Made by a program: the position numbers and the translations under genes | DNA from: Limonium bicolor | Lineage: Eukaryota > Streptophyta > Magnoliopsida > Caryophyllales > Plumbaginaceae | Length of the DNA: 64,000 bases | Direction of reading: 5' to 3' | Assembly (NCBI GenBank): GCA_023374045.1 | Contig: CM041777.1 | Span: 479,485,594 to 479,549,593, forward strand | Notes under the pieces: generated by a model | Database searches by the model: none | What the model was told of the DNA's origin: nothing | The model's input: the letters and a program-made list of their open reading frames with translations, nothing else | Part shown: one piece after another, positions 24,099 to 36,121 of the stretch | Layout: each line of letters begins with the position of its first letter | Numbering within the stretch: position 1 is the first letter of the stretch

Positions 24099-26780
24099 TG
24101 AAATACCCAGAAAATTCCAAGCTAGGAATAATATAGTATATGGTATGGGTAGCATGTCTGAGGTTAGTTAAGGTGGCCCAGGGAATTAATCTTTCTCCTT
24201 AAAGTGTTTCTGAATATTGGTAACATTTTGCCTTAATGGATTTAATTATATTTCGAATGCTATATGATATGGTATTATTTCTCTCTCCTAATTTCTCTAA
24301 GTCAATTAAACTTCAAATTACTATTCCAGAGTATTCTTTCCAACTTATTTTAAGTATTCAGAGTTCGAATTCAATTTGGCTTTCTCTTGTGGTTATTTGA
24401 TTTTAAGAGTTCAAATTCTATTTGACTACTCAAAGTATTATTCTGTTAACTCTCCTTATTCTTCTCTCAGTAAATGTATTACTGGTGTTTTCTTTTATTC
24501 TTTTAACGGGTTGTTCTTTTCCTTTGTTAAACCTTTAAATTATTTACAAACATCTCTCCTCTTTTCTAAATTATTTCTTTCCAAATAAATGTTTATTAAT
24601 TGACTTCTTGATTTTGCTTCTTGTTCTGATTTATTCTTTCCTGAATTACTTCACCATCTCCTTTTACTAATCTTCATAATTTAACGAGATCTATCTTTTG
24701 GAAATATTTTAATTACCGAGAGTTAGAACTCTTTCTTAACTATTTTATTTGTATTTCCTTTTAGCATAAATCTTTAATTAGTTATTTCTCTTTTTATTGT
24801 ACAAGTAATTCTATTTAAGGGTTGATTTCTCTTCATTATTCTCCATCCTCAATACGCCGCTCTTGCGTTTACTCTCTGCTCATTGTTTTTCGCGCTCTTT
24901 CTTTTCAAACCCTTGGTGATTTCTCGCTAGTGCCGTCGAGGTCTGATTATTCCCTGGTGTCCAGTTGGTAGATTGTCGGGTAATGTATTCTACTTAGTTG
25001 TTTAGTTATCTACTCGTTGCTCGAAGAATTCTGATTGCTGATTTTTGGTTATCTAGACGCCGATTACATCGACGAGTGCTATCATTAGTCCGGAGCAGTT
25101 GGGCTCTTGAGGGATTTGGTTGTTCCAGGTAAATTCTATGCTCAATGATTGTTTGACTGATGTTTTGTAAAAGAATTGGAAAAGGTTCCGCTGTGTTTTG
25201 TGAGTTCTCGATTGTGGTTTGAGGATTTGGAGTTGATTCCCATATTTTGGAATTGAGGAATTGGTTTGAGATTGTGGTATTTCGATTATGGTTTTTGGGA
25301 GTCTTTCACAGGTTGTATTCTATTGTTTGGGAGCCCATAGGTTCTCCCCATTATTATTATTTGCGCTGCACACATTGTTGCATTTAAGCTCTATGATCTA
25401 CTCTATGTTACTGTTGTTTCATAGGGGGTGTGCACACTTAAGGACTTAGGGTGAGGTGGTTGTTTGACGGTCCTATAGGTGACTGTCCTGGAATTGTTGT
25501 TTAGGGTCCCATAGGTGACCCCGTGTTCGGAATTGTGGTTATCTCCTGTTGAAAGCTCCCTACTGTGGTTTCGGTATTGTTATGTTTTCTGGAAATTCAT
25601 CAACTGTTCAGTAAAACCTTCTCATCTGTTTATTAAAGGCAAATGAGTTCTGAAATGTATTTTACAGGTTGGGGTGGAATTTACTCAGTTTTTCTGATTT
25701 GTGCGATCCTTTCTGTGTTTTGTCTATGTTTTATGATCGCAGGTATGGATGACTGATTAAGGGGATCGGGACGACAAATCACATAGTTTAGGGACTACGA
25801 ATAATTAAGGCGATGTTTCAAATTTCAGTGATTGGGAGACGCTGTTATGTTCTCAAAGTTTTATACATTAAATGTTTGTTTTGCTTCCGCGTAACTTGAA
25901 AGTTAACTTTTGTTTTTAGTGTTATTTAGTTCATCAGCCTGAGCACCCATGAGAATTGGGTGTGGCGGTAATGCCCTGGACGTTTTGAGATCCGCTGTTG
26001 TGTTAAAGGTTATGTTCATTTGAGTTTTGGTTAAATGAACTTATTGGCATTTATGAATTAGTTTTATTTGAGTTTGAGCTTTGTATTGAGTATTTAATAA
26101 TGACCCTTTCTGTTCAAGAGTTCCTCATGTTGTTATTGTGTTTTATATGTGAGTATCTAATGGTTTTTGGTTTCTGTTTACGTTTTAAAAACTGCACTTA
26201 AGGACCTGTCCGAATGTCCGTCCGTACATCAATGTTTGGACAGGCCCCGAAAGTTACAAGGTTTTTCATCGTTTGGCTGTGTCCGAACATCTGTCCGAAC
26301 TTCTATGTTCGAACAGCATGCGAGGACGGGTTCAGCTTGCAAGTCTCGACCTATGTCCGAACTTGCAAGTTCGGACCAATGTTCGGACCACGTAAGGATT
26401 TTTCCGAAGATTTGAAACTCGACTTGTGTCCGAACTTCGAAGTCCGGACACAAGTTCGGACGTTTGGTTTTCCTTAGTCTATTTCGCTTCGAACTTGTGC
26501 AAGTTCGGACCAATGTTCGGACCACGTAAGGATTTTTCCGAAGATTTGAAACTCGACTTGTGTCCGAACTTCGATGTCCGGACACAAGTTCGGATGTTTG
26601 GTTTTCCTTAGTCTATTTCGCTTCGGCTTGTGTCCGAACTTTCCATGTCCGGACACAAGTTTGCACCTACTCTGTTTTGCCCTATTAGAACTTGTTTGAA
26701 GTCCGTTTTTAATGTCGTTTGCGCCGTTAGATTTGTATTTTCGTAAGCTATGTTTTGAGGTAAAAATCCAGGGTGTTACA
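24099..26780 (+). mobile_element. Solo LTR F (2.68 kb) with ATAAG target duplication
   Basis: It begins TGAAATACCCAG and ends GGGTGTTACA, flanked by ATAAG at 24094-24098 and 26781-26785. No internal region is present, so it is a solo LTR. A TATA-like CTATTTAAG lies near 24812, before a CT-rich stretch. The CAGGT motif (25740-25743) lies upstream of the hairpin array (26208-26660), the reverse of the order in LTRs A-D. Confidence 0.9.
26208..26660. repeat. Hairpin-module array of LTR F (7 modules, with 134-bp duplication)
   Basis: Arms are GTCCGAAC/GTTCGGAC. The module near 26355 contains an 11-bp-arm perfect palindrome without a loop (GTCCGAACTTG and its complement) followed by a second right arm. 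A segment of about 134 bp (26355-26490) is duplicated in tandem at 26490-26625 with few differences, showing recent expansion. Confidence 0.85.
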
Positions 26781-26785
26781 ATAAG

Positions 26786-28260
26786 TATATGTTCAGTAAC
26801 TGTTTTGAGCATGTCCAGTTGATGAAGTCTGCTGCTTACTGAGCTGTGGTTTGCTCACCCCTATTATATTAGCATTTTGCAGGTTTAAGCTTCTTTTGGA
26901 GATTTAGCTTTTACTTTTAGTATGGCTATTCCTTTTGTAATTGTAACTGCGGCTTGAGGCCCCTTCAGTAGTTTGTGGTTCGTTATGTATTTGATTTGGC
27001 TTCCGCTCTGTATTTGTAAACGCTTAAGCTTTGTAATCATTGTTTCATAATAAGAGTGCATTTTGTATCGGTTTTGGGATTCGTGTGTGTAGTCTTGCGT
27101 GTCTTAGGTAGTAAGCGTGTTGTGTGTAATAGTCTATCAACCAGGGTACGGGCTTTCTTGATATTTTCGGACTTGGCAAACCAAGAAGGTCTTTGGTGAT
27201 TCACATATGCGAGAGATGGAATGGAATGAAAAGGAAGTGAGGGTAGAGTTTCGGAAATCAATAGAGAAACCGTAAGGAAGAAAACGAGACTTTTACCTTA
27301 AATCTTCAATTCAAACAAGGCACATGCTCCACCAGTTTATCCTTCAGGCTTTCGGTTTCAATACTTGTAAAGAGAGAAAAGAGGGAGGGAGATTAAACTG
27401 GGCAAAAATGGGACCCCAAATCTAGAAGAGAAAATAAAAAAAATAGCATGATTTACCTTGACAATTTCAAACACAAGAAAAGAGTGAAGATGTATATTCC
27501 TTTTTTGGGCGCAAAGATCATTTGTCAGTTAAGGTTGTGCTAGAACATAGAAGAGAAGAGAGTACAAGAGAGTATGTTCCTTGCTCGACGGTGAAGGAAA
27601 TAGTAAGAGAAGAAAGTATTTTATGAGGGAAAATAAATAGGGGGGCAAGGAATGAGAGAATGAGAGGGTTAGATTCTACAATTCCTGAAGTTGAAAGAAG
27701 AGAATGAAGGGGCGACGAGCATGTATGCACCTGCCGCCAGTTTAGGGTTAGAAAAAATAGAAGAGAGAAATTAAGAAATGCTAGAAAATGAAAGGAGTAT
27801 GGGATTTTTTTCTTGGCCACCGAATTGAACCTCTTCTTAGGCCCAGATTTTGTCAAATTAGACTCTAATATTTACTGAGCTGCAAACTAATGAACAATCT
27901 AGCCAAAAACCCGTTTTTAATTCTTCTCTATGCTCACAAGGCCTTATGAGTTAAATTAATACGTTTGTACGTTAGTTGATCTTCCACACCTCACCACATT
28001 TATTTCATGTCATTATTTCATGTACTAATGTATATTACAAGTTATATGCTACTTACTTAAGTAACTCTCTTTTTTTATAAACCTATATATCTCAAGGTAT
28101 ATTTATAGCATAACTAAATCAATTAATTCTTTATTTAATTGATTACTTTTCTCCTTTCCTCCATAATCTAAACTTATAATTATTTATCCAAATATGATTA
28201 AGGTTCAATATTACCTTAAATCTTATAAAATAATTGGATTTATATTCTCAGGGATATTTC
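26786..28260. other. Repeat-derived sequence, boundaries unclear
   Basis: The left part continues remnant H. From about 27280 the text resembles the promoter-leader part of minus-strand LTRs (TTTTACCTTAAATCTTC, as near 32665), and GGGATATTTCA at 28250-28260 resembles a minus-strand LTR terminus. No matching TGTAAC start or target duplication was found. No gene is recognisable. Confidence 0.35.
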
Positions 28261-29740
28261 AGTTGTGCATGACAACAGTTGCTCATGAATATGATGACAT
28301 CAATACTGAGTACTGCATAAAGGAGAAGGATAACTAGAAGGACATTCTTGAGAAAGAAGAGATGATTACTAAGTTAACCTCTGCAGTCTCTGAGATAAAA
28401 GTGTTGAAACATCAGTATAACACTAGGATAAAAAAACTCAAGGCTAAAGTGAAAGATTTGAATAAGTCTTCTACTAAAGACTGGGCCATCAAAAGTTTTT
28501 TATTACCAGCACCTTTTGAGTCGTAGACTCAGATTGCGAACGTCTAAGAACTTACACGATGCAACAGTGGTTTTGATCGTGAGATATGCAAGTAGCCTAT
28601 TTTCCCCTTGCACAATTATCCCATCGGTTCTAGTGGATCATTACATGCAATCCTTCTAGAGGTTTCTTCCCTTCCTTCTCACAGCTATGCCTCCACCTGA
28701 TTGGCAACTAACAACCAGAGCTTCTGTTCTACTTTGATGGGAAAGGAACTACACGAGTAATGCATGGAAGCAATACCTTGGCTTTTGCACTATCTGGACT
28801 AAGCTAACCGAGGCATGTCTCTTTACCGATGTGTAAAGCGAACTAATAGAAGATGCCGATGGTGGTAGATACCAGGATCTGTGGTTGGAGGTCTATCCAG
28901 GGAGGTGATGGAAGGTCTTCAAGCTTGGAAGTCCACTGCTGAAATGATAAGCTAGGAAATATCCGACGTCTTCAGAAGAGTGTTTATTCGGCTGGGAGCT
29001 ATCTTTGCTCTCTGATGCTGATGTCGGTGGGAGATGAAGTGCTCTGTGTTTAACATATCCTATCCAAATTAACAATCATTGCTTCTTTACCGATGGATCG
29101 CTCCTGTTTCCTAAGGTTTATGGCTACGACACACATCACGTTGAATATTCAAGCCATGGTGATCGTCACGTCCTCAGCTGGCTAAAAAGATTCTCCCTGT
29201 TGAATGCATTGTCAACATTTCGCTACCTTAATTCTCATCTTGTGCATGCTGTCACAACATCCGTTCTAGTGTTGGAACACCAGCTTCCTTATGCCTCTGC
29301 TAGACGATCGTGGCACTCTTTTTTTGTCCGTACACGATGGTAGAGGAGTTTCAGTGTTGGAGGTCACGCTTACATCACCTTTCCATTATTTCACTCCTCT
29401 TCTATTGTTTTTTTATAATTTGTTAGATGCAGGGTGTTGGAAACGAAATGTGGCCTCCTATTTATTACACATGCAGGGGAGAATGTTTGGTAATTATGGG
29501 ATGAAGTTTGGTTATGGCACGTGGCCAAGTGTAGAGGATGGTAATCATTTCTCTGAAGAACCAAGGTGATATTTCATAGCTATGTGAGGATTTGTCTTAA
29601 ATATCCTTGTGCTAGACAGTCTTGTTATGTTTCAAGAACCACTAAAATTATATAACACTCTCTCCTTCAACACTTAGATGGAATTGATCCCTATGTCTTG
29701 GATTTGCCTTAGGCTATATAGTGTTTGCGTTGCTATCACA
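28261..29740 (+). pseudogene. Degenerate coding-like remnant, unidentified
   Basis: About 28290-28500 reads as a Lys/Glu-rich, coiled-coil-like peptide (ILEKEEMITKL, KKLKAKVKDLNKS) with in-frame stops, for example TAG at about 28336. It resembles the charged coiled-coil part of a copia-type gag, but no zinc knuckle, protease or integrase follows, so the assignment is a guess. The remaining 1.2 kb shows no motif. The solo LTR C interrupts the right end. Confidence 0.3.
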
Positions 29741-30268
29741 CGTGCTGTAACACCCCTACCGCTAATACCGCCATTACCGTTTAATCTCCTCATACTTCCA
29801 TACTCACGCAGCTGATACATACCTACACAACGGTGGGTGATACAATACCGTTAGCCACCCACGTGACTAACAAGGCCTACTACTACTTACAGCATCGGTC
29901 TGATGGACCGGAATACCCGAGTACTACACAATTACAATACATACTCCAATTACTAACCAAGTACTACAATTCTTCATTCAATACAATACTCCATAATTTA
30001 CAATACAATATACTCATACATGATGCAATATACCGAGTTTACTAAGATCCAAATACAACAATCCTTTCAATTGATACATACTCATTAAGAGTCTAGCATC
30101 TACCCATTCCTCACAACTACATACTTTCAAAATACATAATGGTGTACCCCTTGGTACACTTCTACATCAAAGGCTACAAGCCTTATACCATTCTTTACTA
30201 CCTACAATTCATTCCTAGCTATCTAAGCATAGCCGCCGGTCTCTTACTGTGACCATAACCGCTTTGGT

Positions 30269-30313
30269 ACCTGTACAATAAAAACATTGCCCCAAGGGGC
30301 TCAGCTTACGCTG
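30269..30313 (-). other. Double stem-loop plus CAGGT block of LTR C
   Basis: On the minus strand: CAGC-GTAA-GCTG, then GCCCC-TT-GGGGC, then a T-rich tract and CAGGTAC (plus-strand ACCTG at 30269-30273). Same order as in LTRs A, B, D and E. Confidence 0.55.
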
Positions 30314-31519
30314 CATATGACTTCCGTTTACCCCGCGTACTAGCGAGGGTACGCCGACCACTTGGTCTAATACATGCAATTCATTTTACTCATACATACA
30401 TACATGCTTCATTCATAATACTACAATACTTCACAGAGAATACATACATACATTTCAATACATACAAGGAAGTCAATACAAGTCAATCAATCATACTTAC
30501 CTTTTCGGAATTACGCTTACGCAATACATACACAATACTTGTTAGCTCCTTTTACCCACCCGGGTTAATCGGGTGGAGATTACTCTTTTACTCAATGTCA
30601 ATGACTTACACCAGCCAAGACCATTACTCATACATACTTTACTTACTTACTTACTTACTCAAGTCAAGTCGTAGTGACCTCCGGGCAGGGACTACACCGT
30701 CCCACCACCGGGCTTTACTGTGGCTCACCAATCTAAGATGCTACCCATTTAAGAGGTTTGGTCCATAGAAAGGATTCAGGCCAGGAATCGGATCCAACCT
30801 CTTGTGTCTCCTCATCCTCACGCGTGGCCGAAACTATATCGGACTTCTACTCATTCCAATTTACTCATACTTAAGTTAGGAGTTGGGTAGTTAGGAATTA
30901 GTAGAAGTTAACACATCCACAACAAGGAACAATACACTACACACATACACATCCATACCAAGGTATAATACATTACTCAAGTACACTACAAGGTACATAC
31001 ACACTTCAATCTCATCCATTCATTTCATGAATTATACAAACTAAATGTTCACGACAATATAACAAGAACAAATATAAGACAAGCATAAGTAGGTGCATTA
31101 AAGTCCGATTCGTGTATTTATCTTATTAAGGTGATCAAATAAGCAAACAAATTGGGGTAACCAAGTTAGGATACAGAGCATGAAGAAATCATACCTTTCA
31201 CCGTTGATTTTGGACTCACCGACTCCCTTCAGTGTTCGACTATTCGATTCCTACCACATACATAGAGTTGGGTGGTTAATTATCTATAATTAACCTTAAT
31301 TATTACTTTTCTAAAGTTTCCCAGTTTATACTTACTAACTCTTTGTTGCCCAAATACCTTTACTTATGTCACTTACTTAAAATTACTTCCTAAGCTTGTT
31401 CATGGCCTTAATGACCCTTAAACATCTTTAATCAGGTCTTATTTACCTTATATTATCATTACCCTTCATTACCCTACCTTAGATTAGCTTTAAAATGGAT
31501 TCTGTGAAGAAAATGGAGT

Positions 31520-31844
31520 GGTCCGGGTTACTGTCCGGGTTTACAAACCCGAACCACTACTTTGCAAAATTCTCGGGTAAGGTTTATGTGTGGTCCGGGT
31601 TTATGTACTGGTTTACAAACCTATACCACATGGTCTTTGTACTCTCGGGTGTGATTTTCAACTGGTCCGGGTTGGTGTACTACTTTGTAAACCCGGACCC
31701 CAAGTTTGGAGAAGTTACGGGTGTGAAAATGGGGTGGTCCGGGTTTAGGTTTTGGTTTACAAACCCGAACCACTCCTTCTGAAATACATTCTGCCGTGTT
31801 TTTTGACTGGTCCGGGTTTCTGTACTTGTTTACAAACCCGGACC
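31520..31844. repeat. Hairpin-module array of LTR C (5 modules, 72-bp period)
   Basis: Modules start at 31520, 31592, 31664, 31736 and 31809. Left arm GGTCCGGGTTT pairs with AAACCCGGACC. The first module has two left arms. Because 72 is a multiple of three, the array stays open in one frame and produces a 24-residue repeated peptide (WSG...), which I regard as a by-product. Confidence 0.85.
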
Positions 31845-32968
31845 AGTTGCAGTAATGAAAAATAAGTGTGTTTTTTTATTATGTTACAACTCCAAACTTC
31901 TACCAACTTCTTCCCCAATATTCCTACGTATAATCTAGGGTGTTTTGACCCTAATTAGGCAATCAAAACTAACCTAATCCATCTCTATACAAATCTGTTA
32001 CATAACACATTCCACTGTCAATTTTTCCTCCTCTGTTACAGTTTTTCTTCTTCAACAAATGCTACAGATTTCTCCTTTCTTCTTCTCACTAATCCTTTGG
32101 CTCTTTCATTGCTTCATTTCCATTATACTCAACCCAAGTCTTACCCAGTACAATACTCATTTTACTAAGTCCTACACATTAACTCTTCCTAGTTTCTCCA
32201 ACACATTTCAACACCTCTTGTTACAGATTTTACACCCTAGTATTCTCATACTACAACTACTACTCCATGGTTACTAAACATCTCTACTAACCCCAATACA
32301 CACCTTGGTACTCCCATTCACCAAGTCCTCCAACAATGCACAATTCCTACTAAAATTTTGCCATAGTTTCCCTACAATTCCCACTTGTCCACATACATCC
32401 TTTCTCACCAAATTCATCCCTAAACTAGCCACACCCATACAAGGGTCCTACCAGCAATCAAAGCAAATCTCAATTCCTCAATACTTCCTCAAACAACAAT
32501 CCCAATACCCATACACAATTTGTTTGGCTCTCAGGCCTACAATTCAAATACTAGCTCACAAATACTCAAACTTCCACAACTACCATACTAGTACAATACT
32601 TTGGGTTCTTTATTTTAGTTTACCCATTCCCATTACTCTAGTGCATAAAAAATTTAGCATTAAGTAAGAGCTTTTACCTTAAGCTCTTAATTCTTCTTTC
32701 TTTTCCAATTCTCCTTCTTCTCTCTTTCTTGCACAAAATCGGTCAAGTGGGCAATGGAGTTGCCAAACTCCATTCCCATCACCCAATGAACACCAAAATA
32801 AGTGTAATTAAAATACTAACCCTTAGATTAATATTAATTCATTGAAATGCTTAAACATCAAATTCTAGGGTTTACCTTTGGGGTCTTTTAAGAGGGGTTT
32901 TAGCCCTTGGTTCAAGAAGGTGATTCCACCACCATTGCAAGGTTGGAATTATGCTCAAAAGAAAAGAG

Positions 32969-32969
<1 letters not shown>

Positions 32970-33008
<39 letters not shown>
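32970..33008. repeat. GA microsatellite
   Basis: An uninterrupted (GA)n tract lies within the likely leader of LTR C. Confidence 0.9.
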
Positions 33009-33011
<3 letters not shown>

Positions 33012-34010
33012 GAGCATTACAAAGGGGTAAAAATCAGTTACAAAGGAGAATGGGGGAAACATGAGTTTTTCATGTAGATTTTTACCTTAATGGAGAGAGG
33101 AGACTCCAAGCTTTACATTGATGCCATTTTCTCTTCAAATGGGGAAAACCCATGGAGATGAACTTCCTCATTTTTGGATTTTGAAAAGAGAGAATGGTAG
33201 AGAATGATGAGGAGATGAAGAATATGTAATTATTTTTGTGATTAGAGCTTTAATAAAGCTTAGGCAAGCTCGAGAAGGTGAGCTGCCATGGAGGGGAACA
33301 AAATCGCCAGAAATTGCAGAGGGGAGGAGGAAGGTGACGGTGGGGAAGAAAGAAAAAGGGAGAGAAGAGGGAAATGGGAGGAGAGAGGTATTTTTTGCTT
33401 TTTGAACTCTTTCCCTTCCTTTCTTTCTTTCTTTATTTACTTTGGGTGTGTGTGAGGGGCTGCTCTCTTAATAAAACCGGCCCCATAAAGTACATAAGTT
33501 GGGAGCGTTTTTCATTTTCTACAGAAAATGCTCGTTAATTTACCGGGTTTTGGTACTATTCACTAACCGGTCCCGTTTTCTGGAATTTTCTTGTTTCTTT
33601 AATTTTATTGGTTATTAAGCTTCCATTAATGCTTATTTATAGTTATTTAATGAACTATAATTTTTACGGCTTCGTTTGACCACTAAAAGCCACGTTTTCG
33701 GGTTTCCTCGAAAAACGTGCGCTAAAGCTCTATTAGCGTTTTAATACATTATTTGGATCCGTTTTCTTCGGGAGTTGTTCCCATATATTATTTAGGCCTT
33801 ATTAAGCCTTAGGAATCCACATGATACTCTAACCGGGATCTCGTACCTCCTATGGTTATTTAACGCTTATTTAGCATTTTTCGTTTTTTTAAGCGTTTCT
33901 TCCTTTCTTTTGGATTTATTTCTCCTTACCAATATTATTTAGGCGTTATTAGGCCATTAAATACGTATTAGGATAATATTAATCACTATATTTAAGTTCG
34001 AGGTATTTCA

Positions 34011-34590
34011 CGTGCCCATGGATTTTCACTGCAGATAGTTGCTAGGATGTCATTTGCCGTTTGTCGGTTAATGTTGACCTTTAATCTGTACTCATATGTG
34101 TCCTCATCTAAATCAATAAATGGTAAATGTATGTTTAAAAAACATGCAAAACGGTGTGGAATAGAATGTGACCTCAACTTCAAAAAAAGGACTCCCTCAA
34201 GGTTTTACACTGACATTGATAAGTTACTATTACTTGTTCAATAAAAGTTACACCGAGAGATCTTCAAGGTTTTACACTGACAATAATACTATAATTAATT
34301 CTTTTAAAAATATTACTTTAATTAATATGTTTAATTTATTTTTTAAATTCTTCTCGTCTCTCCGCGAATCGTATAAAAATAGAAAAAGTAGCTAGTCTTT
34401 CTCTCTCTATATATATATCTTCATTTTTTTCGTAATAAAACCTTTTGTTAGTGTATTATGACTAAAAGATATTAAAACGGTATTCTTCAGGTTAAAAAAC
34501 CAATATACTTGAGAAAATTCAAAGATTCAAATTGATGTGATCCATACAAACTTAAACAGCTTGTAGCGTAAATCACAGTCGAAGCAAATC
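34011..34590 (-). pseudogene. Possible coding remnant split by solo LTR C
   Basis: The minus strand from 34183 down to 34011 reads as an ordinary-looking peptide (IDLDEDTYEYRLKVNINR...NPWA). If the LTR and one target copy are ignored, the frame continues into 29740-29670 for about 22 more codons to TAA. I do not recognise the protein. It could be an exon fragment or a transposon gene. The rest of the stretch is AT-rich, with the phrase TTCAAGGTTTTACACTGACA-like repeated at about 34198 and 34264. Confidence 0.3.
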
Positions 34591-34609
34591 AGTAGTTACT
34601 ATAATAAAA
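34591..34609 (+). repeat. LINE I target-site duplication, left copy
   Basis: AGTAGTTACTATAATAAAA is repeated exactly at 54671-54689, immediately after the LINE's A-rich tail. A 19-bp direct repeat is typical of target-primed reverse transcription by L1 elements. Confidence 0.9.
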
Positions 34610-35024
34610 GGAGATAGCGGTTTTTTCGGATAGTGAAGTAAGTTTTCCTCTCTGTGAAGGTTTCCTCTCTGCACTTTAGGGTTCCAAGCGCCTTTTCAGT
34701 TCCATCGCCATGCATTGGTCAACCAAGCTTCGAAATCCGATTCCCGCCCTGCCACTCCAAGCCAGTTTAGCAGATTATGCCACTAAGCACATGGTATTAA
34801 GGAATATCAGCCACGTTTTCCACATTTCAACATGCAAATCATTGCTTCGCAGACCTTTTGCCTCGCCTCTTCGTTTTCTTCATTCCAGTACCCAGGTTTT
34901 AAACAGTAGTTCAACCCACACCATAACCGTACAACTTCTTCGGCTTGTCCTCTCTGGTTGCTCTCTTCGACTACGCCCTCTGTTTTTCCTCTTACTTTTC
35001 TACAACAAGCTTGTCCTTCCACAA

Positions 35025-36118
35025 ATGGCTAGTTCTTCCTCAAAGATTGATGATATTGACATCCAGTGTGTGAACTTAGCTCTCACGGCGGCAGAAGAAG
35101 CATCTTTGGAAGTCACTGATGTTGTGGATGCAGAGTCTGGTGTTAACTATGCTTGCTCCCTATTAGGTAAGCTTTTGATTGCAAGGTTTTTTGATCTCAC
35201 TGCTATGGCACGTTCTTTCTCCAAAATATGGCGGGTTGAGGATCAGTTGCATGCTCGAAGTCTCGGATCGAATATATATCTGTTTGTGTTTCCTGATGAG
35301 GAGCGTAAGCTGGATGTGCTTAGCCGAGGGCCATGGACTTATGAAGGCTGTTTGCTAGTTTTGACGGAGATTGATCGGGGCAAACCTCCCCGCGCCCATG
35401 ACTATCGGTATGTTCCCTTCTAGGTTCGGGTTCATGAGGTACCCATGTTGTTTCTTAATCCAGCTTTTGCTAGAAGAGTTGGCGACAAGATTGGTCACTT
35501 CTTGGACTATGTTGATTTTGATAAGAGGTTTGCTGGTTCTTTTCTTCGGGTTAAGGTTATGATTGATTTGTTTCGACCTTTGTTGTGTTTCCTTACTATT
35601 ACCATTGCTGGTCGGCCCACTATCCTACGTTTGTCCTATGAAAGGTTGCCAACTTTGTGCTTTATCTGCGGTCTTTTTGACCATGTTATTAAAGATTGCC
35701 CGCACAAATCAGAGGTTGCAGGGCCGCTTTCCCGTATGGCTTATGGTTGAATTCCAGTACTTTTGGTTCACCACGTCCACGACTTGCTTCATCTCCACCA
35801 GCTCCACCTGCTCCTCCCCCATCTCCCCAACCAGTCGCTGCTCTTAACTCTGGTGGTTCTCCAGGCCGTGCTATGAAGGGTGTCGAAGGCCATGTAGTTG
35901 CTGATCCAGCTAATGCGGAGGTTGAAGAAGGGGAAATTATGCCTTCACCTACAAGCTTGGCCAATTGTAAGCGGAAAAAAGAGGAGGATGTTTGGGTTCT
36001 TCTGCGGTTCAAGCTTCTAAAAATGTTGAGGTTGTTGAGACTACCAAGCGTGTCAAAGCGGCAATCCAGGTGCCTCTTCACCATAGGCGACTCCGGGGGC
36101 AGCCTCGGGTCGCCCAGA
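35025..36118 (+). pseudogene. LINE I ORF1 (DUF4283 and zinc-knuckle protein), broken
   Basis: ORF1 of plant L1 LINEs encodes an RNA-binding protein that packages the element RNA. From ATG 35025 (MASSSSKID) the frame gives a DUF4283-type region, then a CCHC knuckle (CFICGLFDHVIKDC, C-x2-C-x4-H-x4-C, near 35660-35700), then a Pro/Ser-rich tail. An upstream ATG at 34710 is in frame but adds a non-family leader. Lesions: TAG at 35421-35423 where the family has Trp (FWVRVH-type motif), a frameshift near 35730 just after the knuckle, and another near 35990. It overlaps the ORF2 start. Confidence 0.85.
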
Positions 36119-36121
36119 ATA

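Larger units (their letters stand above)
29746..34010 (-). mobile_element. Solo LTR C (4.27 kb) with CGTGC target duplication
   Basis: On the plus strand it runs from TGTAACACCCC to GAGGTATTTCA, flanked by CGTGC at 29741-29745 and 34011-34015. No PBS, internal region or partner LTR is present. It carries the double stem-loop/CAGGT block (30269-30313), a hairpin array (31520-31844), a GA microsatellite (about 32970-33008) and a U3 hairpin (33691-33719) whose arms (CACGTTTTCG) differ from those of A, B and D. Long open frames in the plus direction (31495-31782, 32305-32667) are antisense to the element and show no domain. Confidence 0.9.

Noticed and set aside
24376..24588. Possible hydrophobic small protein
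   Set aside because: It lies in the T-rich part of solo LTR F. Phe/Leu/Ser richness follows from base composition.
32305..32667. 120-codon plus-strand frame
   Set aside because: It is antisense to solo LTR C, of low-complexity Ser/Thr/Pro composition from a pyrimidine-rich tract, with no domain.
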